A stretch of DNA of 64,000 nt from Acinetobacter sedimenti (GTDB lineage: Bacteria > Pseudomonadota > Gammaproteobacteria > Pseudomonadales > Moraxellaceae). The notes beneath the pieces were generated by a model, which was not told where the DNA came from, did not search any database, and saw only the letters and a program-made list of their open reading frames with translations. Shown piece by piece: positions 19,669 through 28,008 of this stretch. The stretch covers positions 62,001-126,000 of the forward strand of contig NZ_JAKUML010000007.1 of assembly GCF_022601685.1 (NCBI RefSeq), read 5' to 3'. A program made the position numbers and the translations under genes. Numbering within the stretch: the first letter of the stretch is position 1; each line of letters starts with the position of its first letter.

Positions 19669-20796
19669 TTAAGGTGCAGTTTGCGTGTTTTGCTTTTTCT
19701 TTGCAAGCTGAACTTTATTTAAAAACTTGAGATAATCCTGTGCAACTACTTGATCAAGCTCAAGAAGTGGCATATGTCCAACATCTTTATAGATAATTGG
19801 TTTTTCGGCATTTTTAAGTAAGGATTGTAATTCTTGAGCGACCTCTTTATTGACGATGCGATCTTGATCCCCCCAAAGAATTAATACAGGTGAATCAATA
19901 ATACGACCTGCCATCACAAAGCTGTCAGGTGTAAAAGCTTTTTGAATCATGACAATTTGATCAATCACATGTTGCGTTTGTGATGAGTTTTTGATCATTA
20001 AAGCTTCTTGTTCCTTCAAAATTTCTTTAGGAATAAATGGAGGGTTTGCCATCGCAAGCTTTAACAACTGATCAAAGTCACCCGATTGATCAACAATGAG
20101 AGATTTTAGTTGCGTAGGATCTTTAAGATAAACTGTATTCGCTGTTTTATAGACACCTGCTGCATTCATCAACAATAAGCTATCAATCTTGTGAGAGTAC
20201 TGCGCACTATAAAGATAAGCAATTGCGCCACCGAGAGAATGTCCTGCAACGTGAATGGAATCATTAATACCTAATGCTTCGGTGAAGCGTTTTAATTTTT
20301 CAGTGAGATTGGGTACAGAAGAATCAAAATCTTTTGGAACTTTGGTGTCACCATGAAATGGCAAGTCTGGAATGATGACGTGGTAGTACGGCGTCAAATA
20401 GTGTACAACACGATTCCAATTGTCACGTGTGCCAGATAGTCCATGAATCAAAAGAACCGTGGGTTTGCTCGCATCACCGCCTTCACTATAATGCCATTCA
20501 ATTTCAGCCACTTGTTTTTTCTGACTTTTTAGTCCTGCCCAAGTGCGCTCTTGTTCAAGAATTGAGCTAAATGTGGTATTGATTTGATCATTGGATTTGG
20601 CATGTACCGTGCTCAAAGCAGTACCAAAACACATTAAGGTACTGAGCATAAAAATAGATAGAGTAGAACGAATTGGTTTTGTGGTGAGGCGATTTCTAAA
20701 ATTGCCTAGTCTAATGTTAGCTGGTTTAATGTTAGCTAGTTGAATTTTAGTGCGTTTAATATTGCATTGTTTGTTATGACGTATCTTCGAAATCAT
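19669..20796 (-). CDS. Alpha/beta hydrolase (lipase/esterase type), membrane-anchored or secreted
   Basis: The catalytic domain starts near residue 85. TVLLIHGLSGTRDNW is the oxyanion strand, HVAGHSLGGAIAYLYSAQ holds the nucleophile serine, LILWGDQDRIVN carries the acid and VGHMPLLE the histidine. A hydrophobic segment at ~45-65 (STLSIFMLSTLMCFGTALS then VHA) is a signal peptide or anchor. The start ATG at 20796 has AAGGA seven to eight bases upstream, so the protein is 375 aa. Before the hydrophobic segment is a basic region built from pentamer repeats (TKIQL, ANIKP, ANIRL, GNFRN), an unusual extension. The substrate is unknown. Confidence 0.85.
   Translation of the reverse strand: MISKIRHNKQCNIKRTKIQLANIKPANIRLGNFRNRLTTKPIRSTLSIFMLSTLMCFGTALSTVHAKSNDQINTTFSSILEQERTWAGLKSQKKQVAEIEWHYSEGGDASKPTVLLIHGLSGTRDNWNRVVHYLTPYYHVIIPDLPFHGDTKVPKDFDSSVPNLTEKLKRFTEALGINDSIHVAGHSLGGAIAYLYSAQYSHKIDSLLLMNAAGVYKTANTVYLKDPTQLKSLIVDQSGDFDQLLKLAMANPPFIPKEILKEQEALMIKNSSQTQHVIDQIVMIQKAFTPDSFVMAGRIIDSPVLILWGDQDRIVNKEVAQELQSLLKNAEKPIIYKDVGHMPLLELDQVVAQDYLKFLNKVQLAKKKQNTQTAP
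20712..20771. repeat. 15-bp tandem repeat within the hydrolase N-terminal codons
   Basis: Four decaying 15-bp units: TAATGTTAGCTGGTT, TAATGTTAGCTAGTT, GAATTTTAGTGCGTT, TAATATTGCATTGTT. Units 1 and 2 differ by one base. Read on the minus strand they encode the pentamers of the N-terminal extension. Likely slippage expansion. Confidence 0.8.
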
Positions 20797-21059
20797 TAGG
20801 CTATTCCTTAGCAAAATATTCAATTCACTATAATTGAAAATGAGCAGTTTTGTAATTTGCCAAAATTCAATATACTTGGGCAGAATCATCAAAAAGCCAT
20901 GATATAAGAAGTATTACAGAGAATTTTATTAAATCACTCAATTTGAAAAGAGCATTTATTTCTCGAATAAGTCTTTTGAAAAATAACAAATTTAATCAAT
21001 GACAACTTTCACTTAGCCTTTTAAAATAAGACACAAATCGAGTGAGGATAGTTTTTGCA

Positions 21060-21671
21060 ATGATCAGTGCACAAGAAGCCCTGCAACGCTTAAAAGATGG
21101 CAATCAAAATTTCGTTGAAGGTAAAGTTCAATACAAAAAGCTATCCCATCAACAACGTGCAGATCTTGCAGATGAGCAACATCCTTTTGCTATTATTTTA
21201 GGTTGTTCAGACTCACGTGTTCCTGCGGAAATCGTATTTGATCAAGGACTTGGTGATCTGTTCGTGATTCGAGTTGCGGGCAATATTGTTGCGCCTTCAC
21301 AAGTTGGTAGTGTTGAATTTGCAGCGGAAAGCTTTGGTTGCCCATTAGTTGTTGTGCTCGGGCATAGTCATTGCGGTGCCATCAAATCAACCATTCATAC
21401 TTTATTGAATCCCAATACGACACATTCTAGCAATCTGATGTCGATCGTCAATCGAGTGCGACCTGCGGTGGAAATGTTGTTTCAAACCGATTTAAAAAAT
21501 GACGTAGATAAACTCTCTCAACATGCAGTCAAAGCAAATGTATTTGCTTCGGTTAATCAGCTACGTCATGGTTCGGCAGTATTGGAAAACCTCACTCAAC
21601 AAGGAAAATTGGTGATTGTAGGTGCTGAATACTCATTGGAAAAAGGTGTGGTTGAGTTCTTTGATTACTAA
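21060..21671 (+). CDS. Beta-class carbonic anhydrase
   Basis: Zinc enzyme that interconverts CO2 and bicarbonate. Zinc ligands are in CSDSRVPAE (Cys, Asp) and HSHCGAIKS (His, Cys). VRVAGNIV-type sequence (VIRVAGNIVAPSQ) and GSVEFAAESFG complete the active site. I start at the ATG at 21060 (MISAQEALQRLKDGNQNF), giving 203 aa, with GAGGATA upstream; the longer frame from a GTG at 21042 adds only six residues. It is monocistronic. The gap of ~260 bp upstream is shared with the divergent hydrolase gene. Confidence 0.95.
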   Translation: MISAQEALQRLKDGNQNFVEGKVQYKKLSHQQRADLADEQHPFAIILGCSDSRVPAEIVFDQGLGDLFVIRVAGNIVAPSQVGSVEFAAESFGCPLVVVLGHSHCGAIKSTIHTLLNPNTTHSSNLMSIVNRVRPAVEMLFQTDLKNDVDKLSQHAVKANVFASVNQLRHGSAVLENLTQQGKLVIVGAEYSLEKGVVEFFDY

Positions 21672-21736
21672 TGAAGATAAAGGTAGTTTGGAAAATTCCA
21701 TATAAATTTTCTAAAATTGCTACACAATGTAATCAA

Positions 21737-21767
21737 TTGACCGAAAAAATGAATCCAAAGTTATAAT
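21737..21767 (+). promoter_or_regulatory. Probable sigma-70 promoter for the SCP2 gene
   Basis: TTGACC (21737-21742) and TATAAT (21762-21767) with a 19-bp spacer, slightly long. This would leave a ~125-nt leader before 21901, which contains a weak hairpin CCGTGCTTGT/ACAAGTGCGG. Confidence 0.5.
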
Positions 21768-21900
21768 TTGGCTATGGTAATCCGTGCTTGTCGTGTTATA
21801 ACAAGTGCGGACAGATCAACTTGTATCGACTTACGCAAACATCGTGGGCGATCTACAGGATTGATAAAAGTGATTCAACAAGGAAAAACGAGGAATACAC

Positions 21901-22287
21901 ATGCCTGCTTTTTTATCTGAAGATTGGTTTAATACTGTAGAGCAACTGACTGCTGAAGCAGGAGATTTAAACTTGCCACCGGCACTACAAAGCCTTGCGC
22001 TTAACTTAGTTGTTGGCAATGCAGATGGTTCAAATACTGAGCTTGCTTTGGACGGCGGTAAGATTCAAAAAGGTCTTGCTGACAGTGCGAAAACGACTTT
22101 AAACATGGATGCGGATACACTACGTAAAGTATTCCTTGAGTTCGATATGAATGCAGCAATGCAAGCGTTCATGACTGGACAGATCAAAGTGCAGGGCGAT
22201 ATGAGCCAATTGATGGCATTACAAACTGCTCAGCCAAGTGCAGAACAAAAAGCATTGTTCAAAAAAGTATTAGAAAATACCAACTAA
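21901..22287 (+). CDS. SCP2 sterol-binding domain protein
   Basis: A 128-aa protein with the SCP2 fold, a hydrophobic-pocket lipid carrier. Recognisable segments are LNLVVGNADGSNTELALDGG and the late AFMTGQIKVQGDMSQLMAL, which is the hallmark of the family's C-terminal helix. No signal peptide, so cytoplasmic. The ligand is unknown; relatives bind fatty acyl chains. AACGAGGA precedes the ATG. Ends at a good terminator. Confidence 0.88.
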   Translation: MPAFLSEDWFNTVEQLTAEAGDLNLPPALQSLALNLVVGNADGSNTELALDGGKIQKGLADSAKTTLNMDADTLRKVFLEFDMNAAMQAFMTGQIKVQGDMSQLMALQTAQPSAEQKALFKKVLENTN

Positions 22288-22310
22288 TATTGCCGAATAA
22301 CAATGAGAAG

Positions 22311-22344
22311 CCATGTAAGATCACTGATTTTACATGGTTTTTTT
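22311..22344 (+). terminator. Terminator after the SCP2 gene
   Basis: CCATGTAA/TTACATGG (22311-22318/22330-22337), 11-nt loop, then seven T residues. Confidence 0.85.
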
Positions 22345-22391
22345 ATAGTTAAAGTTGAGTAGGGTTTGTTGACATTTCAACCATGCATTGC

Positions 22392-22490
22392 GTTATAGGC
22401 TAAAATCACATAAACAAGGCATGAAACGTAGGGAATGGTTACTCCCTTGCCAAGTTTCATAACGAAGTTTATGGCAATTTTAGCCATAAC
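22392..22490. repeat. Hairpin repeat, copy X (inverted orientation)
   Basis: Outer stem GTTATAGGCTAAAAT (22392-22406) with ATTTTAGCCATAAC (22477-22490), one bulge. Then CATAAAC/GTTTATG (22409-22415/22467-22473), internal loop AAGGC (22416-22420) opposite AACGAA (22461-22466), ATGAAAC/GTTTCAT (22421-22427/22454-22460) and GGGA/TCCC. Read on the minus strand the loop is TTCGTT opposite GCCTT, as in copy A. Confidence 0.8.
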
Positions 22491-22497
22491 CTTTCAG

Positions 22498-22598
22498 GAC
22501 AAGGATGCTTTTTGACGCTACGTCGTTATGAATGAATCATTTAGAATGACTAAATTTCTTCATTCCTGGCTAGTATCGCCTAAAAAGCATCCATTGTC
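22498..22598. repeat. Hairpin repeat, copy B
   Basis: Outer stem GACAA-GGATGCTTTTT (22498-22513) with AAAAAGCATCC-a-TTGTC (22582-22598). Then CGCTAC/GTATCG (22516-22521/22573-22578) with one C-T mismatch, internal loop GTCGTT (22522-22527) opposite GGCTA (22568-22572), GAATGAA/TTCATTC and apical TTTAG/CTAAA. Same orientation as copy A. Confidence 0.85.
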
Positions 22599-22690
22599 GC
22601 AAGCATCTGTGAAATGCCAACAGACCCTAAAATACGAAGTCATAGATTAACTGAAAAATAGACAATTTATGTAATATAATGATAACATCA

Positions 22691-22714
22691 TCACACAAAA
22701 TTAATCTTGTGTGA
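22691..22714 (+). promoter_or_regulatory. Palindrome touching the Shine-Dalgarno of the 580-aa gene
   Basis: TCACACAA (22691-22698) and TTGTGTGA (22707-22714) are perfect 8-bp arms around an 8-bp spacer. The 3' arm overlaps the first bases of the Shine-Dalgarno GAGG (22713-22716). It could be a repressor operator or an RNA hairpin limiting ribosome access. Confidence 0.6.
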
Positions 22715-22723
22715 GGTGGTGTC

Positions 22724-24466
22724 ATGTCACAGTATATTCCGTATTTGCTACGTATGGATTTATTGCAAATCGATCCTCTTTTGGACGTTGACTGGCGTAC
22801 TCGTTTAGAAACTATTTTTACAAAAATTGATGATGAACATCTCAAAGATGAGATAGATCGTCAGATTTTACAGACCAAAAGTATTACTTGGTCCGCTCAG
22901 AATAATCATTTTGATTCAAAACCTGCGATCAGCTTAGATAAGCTGAAATACACCATGGAAGATGATGTCAGGATATTAAATATTCTAGATCATATTATTG
23001 AATCGCTTGGCTTTATTGAAGAAAATAACAACGCAATCTTCTTTGCTGAATATGTGGAAAATATTGTTCGACAAATTAATGCGATTGACTCAGAAGATGA
23101 TATCAGTCTCGGCGATAAGCTTTATCAAGTGAAGAAAAGCTTTTTGTATCAAATCGCTGAAATGGTTAAAGATAAAAATTTTGAGATTCCCAAAAATACA
23201 CGTGGTATGACGCAAGAAGAACTCAAAGTCTATATTTTAGAAGTGTATATCAAACATGAGCTCTTAGATTATTGGTTCAAGCGCATGAGTAGCTATGAAA
23301 TCAGTAATGAAGACAATATGTACTTCAAATATATTATTCGTAAAGAAGCAACCATTCGTAAATTTTCTGTGGTAAAAACCAGTAAATATTATTTCCTCGT
23401 TGCTCCTGGGCGTAGCTTTGATGAGAATAATTTCTCAATTCGTCGCTATTTGCTTGAGCAGACTGTTGAGTATAGCCCGAAAGTTTATATCTATGCCTTG
23501 GCATTGCCTTTGGTTGCTTCTGATGAGATGAATGATATTAAGAAGTTTAAATTCTTGATCTCAAATATGGTGACAGTGGAATATAACTTAAATCAATCTG
23601 TGGTCGATTTTGTCGCAAATACTCAAACAGCGTTTAACAATCAAATCATGCCGATGTTTACCCAACCGATCGAGTTTAAAGATAGCAATATTGATCTGAT
23701 CGTAGGGAATCATCTGTCGAATATTGAGAGTCTGATCCATTCGATCATATTGAAACCGTTAAAAGAGGCGATGAATAGCTTTATTACACATCAAGATGAA
23801 TATGATTATGTGTATCACACGATCAAGCATATGTTCCAAGACATGATTAACAGTTTTGATGTGTTTAAACAGCAACCACTTTTATTCTTAAATACACAGG
23901 TACAAGTATTCGGCTATAAGATTATTTCTTATATGAAAATGCTTGAGCGCCGTCGTAGTGATTTGTTTGTCAATATCAGCGCCAATGATTTAAGAATGAT
24001 TGGTGATGTTGCTAAACAGCCATTAGATTTGTTGTTTGAAAGTTTTGATAATAAAATGAGTTGGTTTCGTGGATTGCAACTCGAACTCAAAGAGATTGAG
24101 CGTAATCAAGGTGCACCAAATAAGAAAAGTGCTTTGGCAGGATTCTTCTCTGGCCGAAATCAAAGTTTAAAACGCTATCAAGAGATTTATCATGAAATGA
24201 TGGTGATTAAAAAATCTGCTTTTCATGATCTGATGAATATTCCAAAGCAATATAAAAACTATTGTGTAACGATCGTTGAGAATAAGAAATCATTTTCGCT
24301 TGAAGGTGATAATGTATTCTTAGCTTTTAATCAGGGTGAAACGGGTATTGATAAGTTACCGATCATGTTTAAAGTCCAAAAAGACTTGTCGGATTTTAAC
24401 CTTGAAACCGTGTATAGCCGTTTGAAACGTAGTGTTTTGGAAGCTCAGCCTCGTTTGCCGAATTAA
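22724..24466 (+). CDS. Hypothetical protein, 580 aa, unknown function
   Basis: A large soluble protein without signal peptide or membrane helix, rich in charged residues and helices. I recognise no family. Visible features are long amphipathic helical stretches (~95-190 and ~330-450), a middle beta-like part (KTSKYYFLVAPGRSF, KVYIYALALPLVASDE, ~220-265) and a basic GFFSGRNQSLKRY (~480). The Shine-Dalgarno GAGGTGG is strong, 5 nt before the ATG, and overlaps a palindrome. It is monocistronic, with a terminator shared with thiG. The preceding structured repeats and the lack of known homologues make it worth study; base use is not obviously foreign. Confidence 0.8.
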   Translation: MSQYIPYLLRMDLLQIDPLLDVDWRTRLETIFTKIDDEHLKDEIDRQILQTKSITWSAQNNHFDSKPAISLDKLKYTMEDDVRILNILDHIIESLGFIEENNNAIFFAEYVENIVRQINAIDSEDDISLGDKLYQVKKSFLYQIAEMVKDKNFEIPKNTRGMTQEELKVYILEVYIKHELLDYWFKRMSSYEISNEDNMYFKYIIRKEATIRKFSVVKTSKYYFLVAPGRSFDENNFSIRRYLLEQTVEYSPKVYIYALALPLVASDEMNDIKKFKFLISNMVTVEYNLNQSVVDFVANTQTAFNNQIMPMFTQPIEFKDSNIDLIVGNHLSNIESLIHSIILKPLKEAMNSFITHQDEYDYVYHTIKHMFQDMINSFDVFKQQPLLFLNTQVQVFGYKIISYMKMLERRRSDLFVNISANDLRMIGDVAKQPLDLLFESFDNKMSWFRGLQLELKEIERNQGAPNKKSALAGFFSGRNQSLKRYQEIYHEMMVIKKSAFHDLMNIPKQYKNYCVTIVENKKSFSLEGDNVFLAFNQGETGIDKLPIMFKVQKDLSDFNLETVYSRLKRSVLEAQPRLPN

Positions 24467-24488
24467 TTTAAATATACATTGTAATGTC

Positions 24489-24521
24489 AAAAAACTGCGC
24501 TGGAATACACCGCAGTTTTTT
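24489..24521. terminator. Bidirectional terminator before thiG
   Basis: Stem AAAAAACTGCG/CGCAGTTTTTT with an 11-nt loop, T-runs on both strands; serves the convergent 580-aa gene and thiG. Confidence 0.88.
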
Positions 24522-24564
24522 ATTTTTGCCTTTTAGATTATCGCTTTAAATGATCACAGAGTGA

Positions 24565-25377
24565 TTATTTAAAGAAATAACCTGTTTCAGGTGAGCTGGC
24601 ATTGGCGAAGCGTTTACGTGGCATACGACCAGCGAGAAATGCTTCACGTCCTGCTTCGACAGCTTTTCTCATGGCACTTGCCATCAAGATCGGTTGCTGT
24701 GCTTGAGCAATTGCGGTATTCATCAGCACGCCGTCACAGCCAAGCTCCATGGCTATTGCCGCATCACTGGCTGTACCAACACCTGCATCGACTAAGACAG
24801 GTACTTTTGCATTTTCAATAATGATCGACAATGTATGGGGATTCAAAATCCCTAATCCTGAACCAATCAAGCTGCCTAAAGGCATGATGGCAACACAGCC
24901 CATTGCTTCAAGCTCTTGTGCCACAATTGGGTCGTCTGAGGTATAGACCATGACATCGAAGCCATCATCAATCAGCACTTGAGCGGCTTTTATGGTTTCA
25001 ACTACATTGGGATAAAGAGTTTCTTGATTGCCCAAGACTTCCAATTTCACTAAGTTGTGTCCATCGAGTAGTTCACGGGCAAGCTGACAGGTGCGAATGG
25101 CACTTTGCGCATCAAAACAGCCTGCGGTATTGGGCAAAATGGTGTATTTCTCAGGTGGAATCACGGACAGTAGATTCGGTTGGCTTGGATCTTGTCCGAT
25201 ATTGACACGACGGATTGCGACAGTGACGATTTCAGCACCACTGGCTTCAATCGCTAAACCTGTTTCGGTTAAATCTTTATATTTGCCTGTGCCGACCAAT
25301 AGACGTGAATGAAACTCACGTTGTCCAATTTTAAAAGATGAATCACTTGAATGTCCGTACGTTATGTCGTGTTGCAT
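24565..25377 (-). CDS. thiG: Thiazole synthase
   Basis: Makes the thiazole phosphate of thiamine from 1-deoxyxylulose 5-phosphate, dehydroglycine and the ThiS thiocarboxylate. The (beta/alpha)8 enzyme shows [14 protein letters not shown] at the N-terminus, the Schiff-base lysine region [40 protein letters not shown] and [14 protein letters not shown]. At 270 aa it is standard. The ATG is 10 bp beyond the thiS stop, so the two are an operon. Confidence 0.97.
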   Translation of the reverse strand: MQHDITYGHSSDSSFKIGQREFHSRLLVGTGKYKDLTETGLAIEASGAEIVTVAIRRVNIGQDPSQPNLLSVIPPEKYTILPNTAGCFDAQSAIRTCQLARELLDGHNLVKLEVLGNQETLYPNVVETIKAAQVLIDDGFDVMVYTSDDPIVAQELEAMGCVAIMPLGSLIGSGLGILNPHTLSIIIENAKVPVLVDAGVGTASDAAIAMELGCDGVLMNTAIAQAQQPILMASAMRKAVEAGREAFLAGRMPRKRFANASSPETGYFFK

Positions 25378-25387
25378 AATATTGCCT

Positions 25388-25585
25388 TTAACCTCCGCCT
25401 ACGGCTTGAATAATCTCAATCTTATCATTGTTTTGGATCATGGTTTCCAGCAAACGGCTCTTTGGCACGATCTGTTCGTTCACTTCTACAGCAAAGCGTT
25501 TGCCATCAAGTTGTAATGACTGCACCAATTCAAATAAAGTGCTGAATTCTATATTTTGCGCTTCGCCATTTAAAAAAATATTCAT
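25388..25585 (-). CDS. thiS: Sulfur carrier protein ThiS
   Basis: Ubiquitin-like 65-aa protein that carries sulfur as a C-terminal thiocarboxylate for ThiG. The start ATG at 25585 gives [13 protein letters not shown]; the longer frame adds 13 unsupported residues. It ends in the essential Gly-Gly ([10 protein letters not shown]). [14 protein letters not shown] is the conserved middle. The adenylating partner ThiF is not next to it; the MoeB/ThiF-like protein at 3849 is a candidate. Confidence 0.95.
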   Translation of the reverse strand: MNIFLNGEAQNIEFSTLFELVQSLQLDGKRFAVEVNEQIVPKSRLLETMIQNNDKIEIIQAVGGG

Positions 25586-25625
25586 GGGTAAATCAATCTT
25601 CAATTTTAAAATTAATATGCTCAAA

Positions 25626-25988
25626 TTAATGCTGTTTAAAAGCTTGCCAAGCCAATGTCAACCAGCCAAGAATCATCAATAATCCACCAATCGGCGTAAT
25701 CGCACCCAAAATACGTGGCATACCCAAACTCATGATGTATAACGAACCACAGAAAAAAATGATCCCGATCTGAATCAATAGAAAAGGTGCTTTGATCGAA
25801 AATGAGGGGAGCACTTTAGCCATGATGCCAAGGAGCAACAAACCCAGAGCATGGTAGAAAAAGTACTCAGTCGCCGTATGCCACCATGTCAGCTGTTGTG
25901 CATTGGCGATCTTTTGCAAGCCATGTGCACCAAACGCACCGAGCATCACGGCTAAGGCTAAGTTAAGGGCAGCGATACCAATCCACAT
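25626..25988 (-). CDS. DUF423 family membrane protein
   Basis: 120-aa inner-membrane protein of the DUF423 (YgdD) family, with four hydrophobic helices. The N-terminal LGAFGAHGL and late GAITPIGGLLMILGWLTLA are family hallmarks. The ATG at 25988 has GGAA 6 nt upstream and is preferred to the TTG at 26003. It precedes thiS by 40 bp and may share its transcript. Function unknown. Confidence 0.88.
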   Translation of the reverse strand: MWIGIAALNLALAVMLGAFGAHGLQKIANAQQLTWWHTATEYFFYHALGLLLLGIMAKVLPSFSIKAPFLLIQIGIIFFCGSLYIMSLGMPRILGAITPIGGLLMILGWLTLAWQAFKQH

Positions 25989-26154
25989 AGTCGTTCCAAG
26001 CAAAGTGCTTAAATGAGTGCGAGTAGTATAGAGGATTGTTATTTATATGCCTATGTACGAATTGCATTTATAGATCAATCTTTATTCCACTTTGCATTTA
26101 CTTATATTATATTTGAGAAATAAATTAGCCATGTAAATTATTGGAGAATAAGCG

Positions 26155-26667
26155 ATGAAAGGACTTTTGCTCAGTGCCACGTTAATTTTATTTAGCCCTA
26201 CAGTATTTGCTGAAATTAAGCATTTGCAACCACATGAAAGGCAACAATGCAGTAAGTCAAAAGAGGATGCTGTGAATTGCTTGAATAAGCTAATAGATCT
26301 AAATGCGGGCAATGAGCAAACGTATATTTCTGCACTATACGACACACTTGCGATTAAAAGTTATACAAATGAGGCTTGTAAAACTGAAATCAAATTTTCA
26401 AGGTCTAGTTTTACACCAGATGTTATTGATTGGGACAAAGTATCTTTGAGGGAACTTGTCGAGCAGAAAAAAAGTACATATCACTTAAAAGAAGTCAATA
26501 TTCATGAAGTCGATTCGAGTGGGAAGATAATTGGACGAAAAAAGATAAAAACGACTACTGACGAGTTAGCTGATTTTATGATCGAATTAATGTTTGAACT
26601 GACATTACTGTGTGATTCAAGTAATTCAAAATTCAATAAATTATTTTTGCCCCAAGCGACAAACTAA
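26155..26667 (+). CDS. Putative secreted protein, 170 aa, unknown function
   Basis: Signal peptide at 1-19 ends VFA before EIKHLQ. The mature protein is polar and has four cysteines (near 32, 43, 80 and 160), which could form two disulfides in the periplasm. A lysine-rich middle (KKSTYHLKEVNIHE) precedes a helical end. No known domain is seen. The Shine-Dalgarno GGAG lies ~10 nt before the ATG. Convergent with rpoH, whose 3' end lies 46 bp away. Confidence 0.75.
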   Translation: MKGLLLSATLILFSPTVFAEIKHLQPHERQQCSKSKEDAVNCLNKLIDLNAGNEQTYISALYDTLAIKSYTNEACKTEIKFSRSSFTPDVIDWDKVSLRELVEQKKSTYHLKEVNIHEVDSSGKIIGRKKIKTTTDELADFMIELMFELTLLCDSSNSKFNKLFLPQATN

Positions 26668-26713
26668 ATTTGTAAGTTTGAGGAATAGGGCAAAGTTTTA
26701 GCAAACCGTTTAT

Positions 26714-27583
26714 TTACCCCGCAGACATTGCGGTTTTGATTTTTTCCATCGCATTTTTTTCAAGCTGACGGATACGCTCCGCAGATACGTTATATTCCGC
26801 TGCTAGCTCATGCAATGTCGATTTATTATCATCCAACCAACGACGTTGCAAGATACTGCGTGAACGGTCATCGAGCTGTTCCATCGCATCATGTAGGGCA
26901 TTGTTACTTTGCTCTTCCCAGTCTTCTTCTTCGACAAGACGAGCAGGGTCATAACGATTGTCCTCAAGATACAATGCAGGCGCAGTGTAATGACTTTCAT
27001 CGTCATCATCATTTTGCGCTTCGAATGCTGCATCATAAGCCGTCAGACGACCTTCCATTTCCAGTACTTGCTCAGGCGTCACATTGAGATCATTGGCGAT
27101 CGCTTGCGCTTCTGCAAGTGTGAGCTTTTTACTAGACTTTTTTAGACTACGCAGATTAAAGAACAGTTTACGCTGTGCTTTAGTCGTTGCGACTTTGACG
27201 ATACGCCAGTTACGGATCACATATTCGTGGATTTCCGCTTTAATCCAATGCACAGCAAACGACACTAAACGTACGCCCATCGTCGGGTCAAAGCGTTTGA
27301 CTGCTTTCATCAAGCCGAGATTGCCTTCTTGAATCAGGTCGCCTTGTGGCAAGCCATAGCCTGCATAGCTACGTGCAATATGAATCACAAAACGAAGATG
27401 CGACATCACCAATAGCTTGGCAGCATCAAGGTCTTGATCATAATAATAACGGTCGGCAAGTTCTTTTTCTTGCTCCGCAGTGAGAATCGGTATTTGATTG
27501 ACCGTACTAATATACGCACCGAGATTTACACCAGGTGCAGTCAATGACAGGGGCATCAATTGGTTGCTACTGTCAGTGGCCAT
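26714..27583 (-). CDS. rpoH: RNA polymerase heat-shock sigma factor (sigma-32)
   Basis: Directs RNA polymerase to heat-shock promoters. Region 2 contains [20 protein letters not shown] and [20 protein letters not shown] with the core-binding sequence, then the melting residues in [19 protein letters not shown]. The RpoH box region [10 protein letters not shown] near 135 distinguishes it from RpoD and RpoS. Region 4 ends with [17 protein letters not shown]. At 289 aa it is normal. The Shine-Dalgarno AAGGAG sits 5 nt before the ATG. Any thermosensor structure in the mRNA cannot be judged by eye. Confidence 0.96.
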   Translation of the reverse strand: MATDSSNQLMPLSLTAPGVNLGAYISTVNQIPILTAEQEKELADRYYYDQDLDAAKLLVMSHLRFVIHIARSYAGYGLPQGDLIQEGNLGLMKAVKRFDPTMGVRLVSFAVHWIKAEIHEYVIRNWRIVKVATTKAQRKLFFNLRSLKKSSKKLTLAEAQAIANDLNVTPEQVLEMEGRLTAYDAAFEAQNDDDDESHYTAPALYLEDNRYDPARLVEEEDWEEQSNNALHDAMEQLDDRSRSILQRRWLDDNKSTLHELAAEYNVSAERIRQLEKNAMEKIKTAMSAG

Positions 27584-27714
27584 GTAAGCTCCTTGATAGG
27601 GATGAAATTCCCAAAACCATATAATAATTAAACCTTAAGCACATGTAAGTAGGATTACGTGTAAATGTGTAAGTAATTAATGCGATATGGTGTGCATTGT
27701 AAAATTTAAAAGGG

Positions 27715-28008
27715 TTATTTTTCAATATAATAGTGAAATTCATCATCAACGATCATTTGCTGGACAATTTTCAATTGTTGTATCTGACAAAAATGCGCCA
27801 AATCTTGTTGGCTATTCGGATCAGTCGCTTTGATTAAAATCATTATTTTTGAGTTTGAATTTTCACTAGACGATAGATTTTTATCAATGGTTTTCAATAA
27901 TCGCTTGAGCATCAGAATAGGCATCGGGCAAGGCTGATTGCGTGCATCAACGGTATAATCGGGTGTGAGATTCAAAGCGTTTTGCCCTGTATCAGTTTCC
28001 ATATTCAT
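27715..28008 (-). CDS. TusA-like sulfurtransferase (SirA/TusA family)
   Basis: 97-aa protein of the TusA family, which passes persulfide sulfur in tRNA thiolation and related paths. The hallmark CPMPILMLKRLL is present at ~27, with the sulfur-carrying cysteine in VDARNQPCPMP. There is an N-terminal extension of ~15 residues and an insert (NLSSSENSNSK) relative to E. coli TusA (81 aa). Its ATG overlaps the lpxH stop (ATGA), so the two are co-translated. It may not be the main TusA. Confidence 0.85.
   Translation of the reverse strand: MNMETDTGQNALNLTPDYTVDARNQPCPMPILMLKRLLKTIDKNLSSSENSNSKIMILIKATDPNSQQDLAHFCQIQQLKIVQQMIVDDEFHYYIEK

Larger units (their letters stand above)
22362..22627. repeat. 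266-bp cloverleaf-like inverted repeat
   Basis: Outer arms GGGTTTGTTGACATTTCA (22362-22379) and TGAAATGCCAACAGACCC (22610-22627) match at 16 of 18 pairs, and the two exceptions are G-T and A-C (wobble on one strand each). ATGC/GCAT and TTGCG/CGCAA extend the stem inward to 22392 and 22598. Two hairpin repeats fill the inside, giving a three-way junction. The whole is nearly symmetric about 22494.5. It explains most of the gap between the SCP2 gene and the 580-aa gene; I see no ORF in it. Confidence 0.8.

Noticed and set aside
21774-21918. A 48-codon frame before the SCP2 gene
   Set aside because: It overlaps the SCP2 start, has no ribosome site and lies just after the predicted promoter.
22392-22598. 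Integron attC sites
   Set aside because: The arms do not have the RYYYAAC/GTTRRRY core orientation, and no integrase or cassette array is present.
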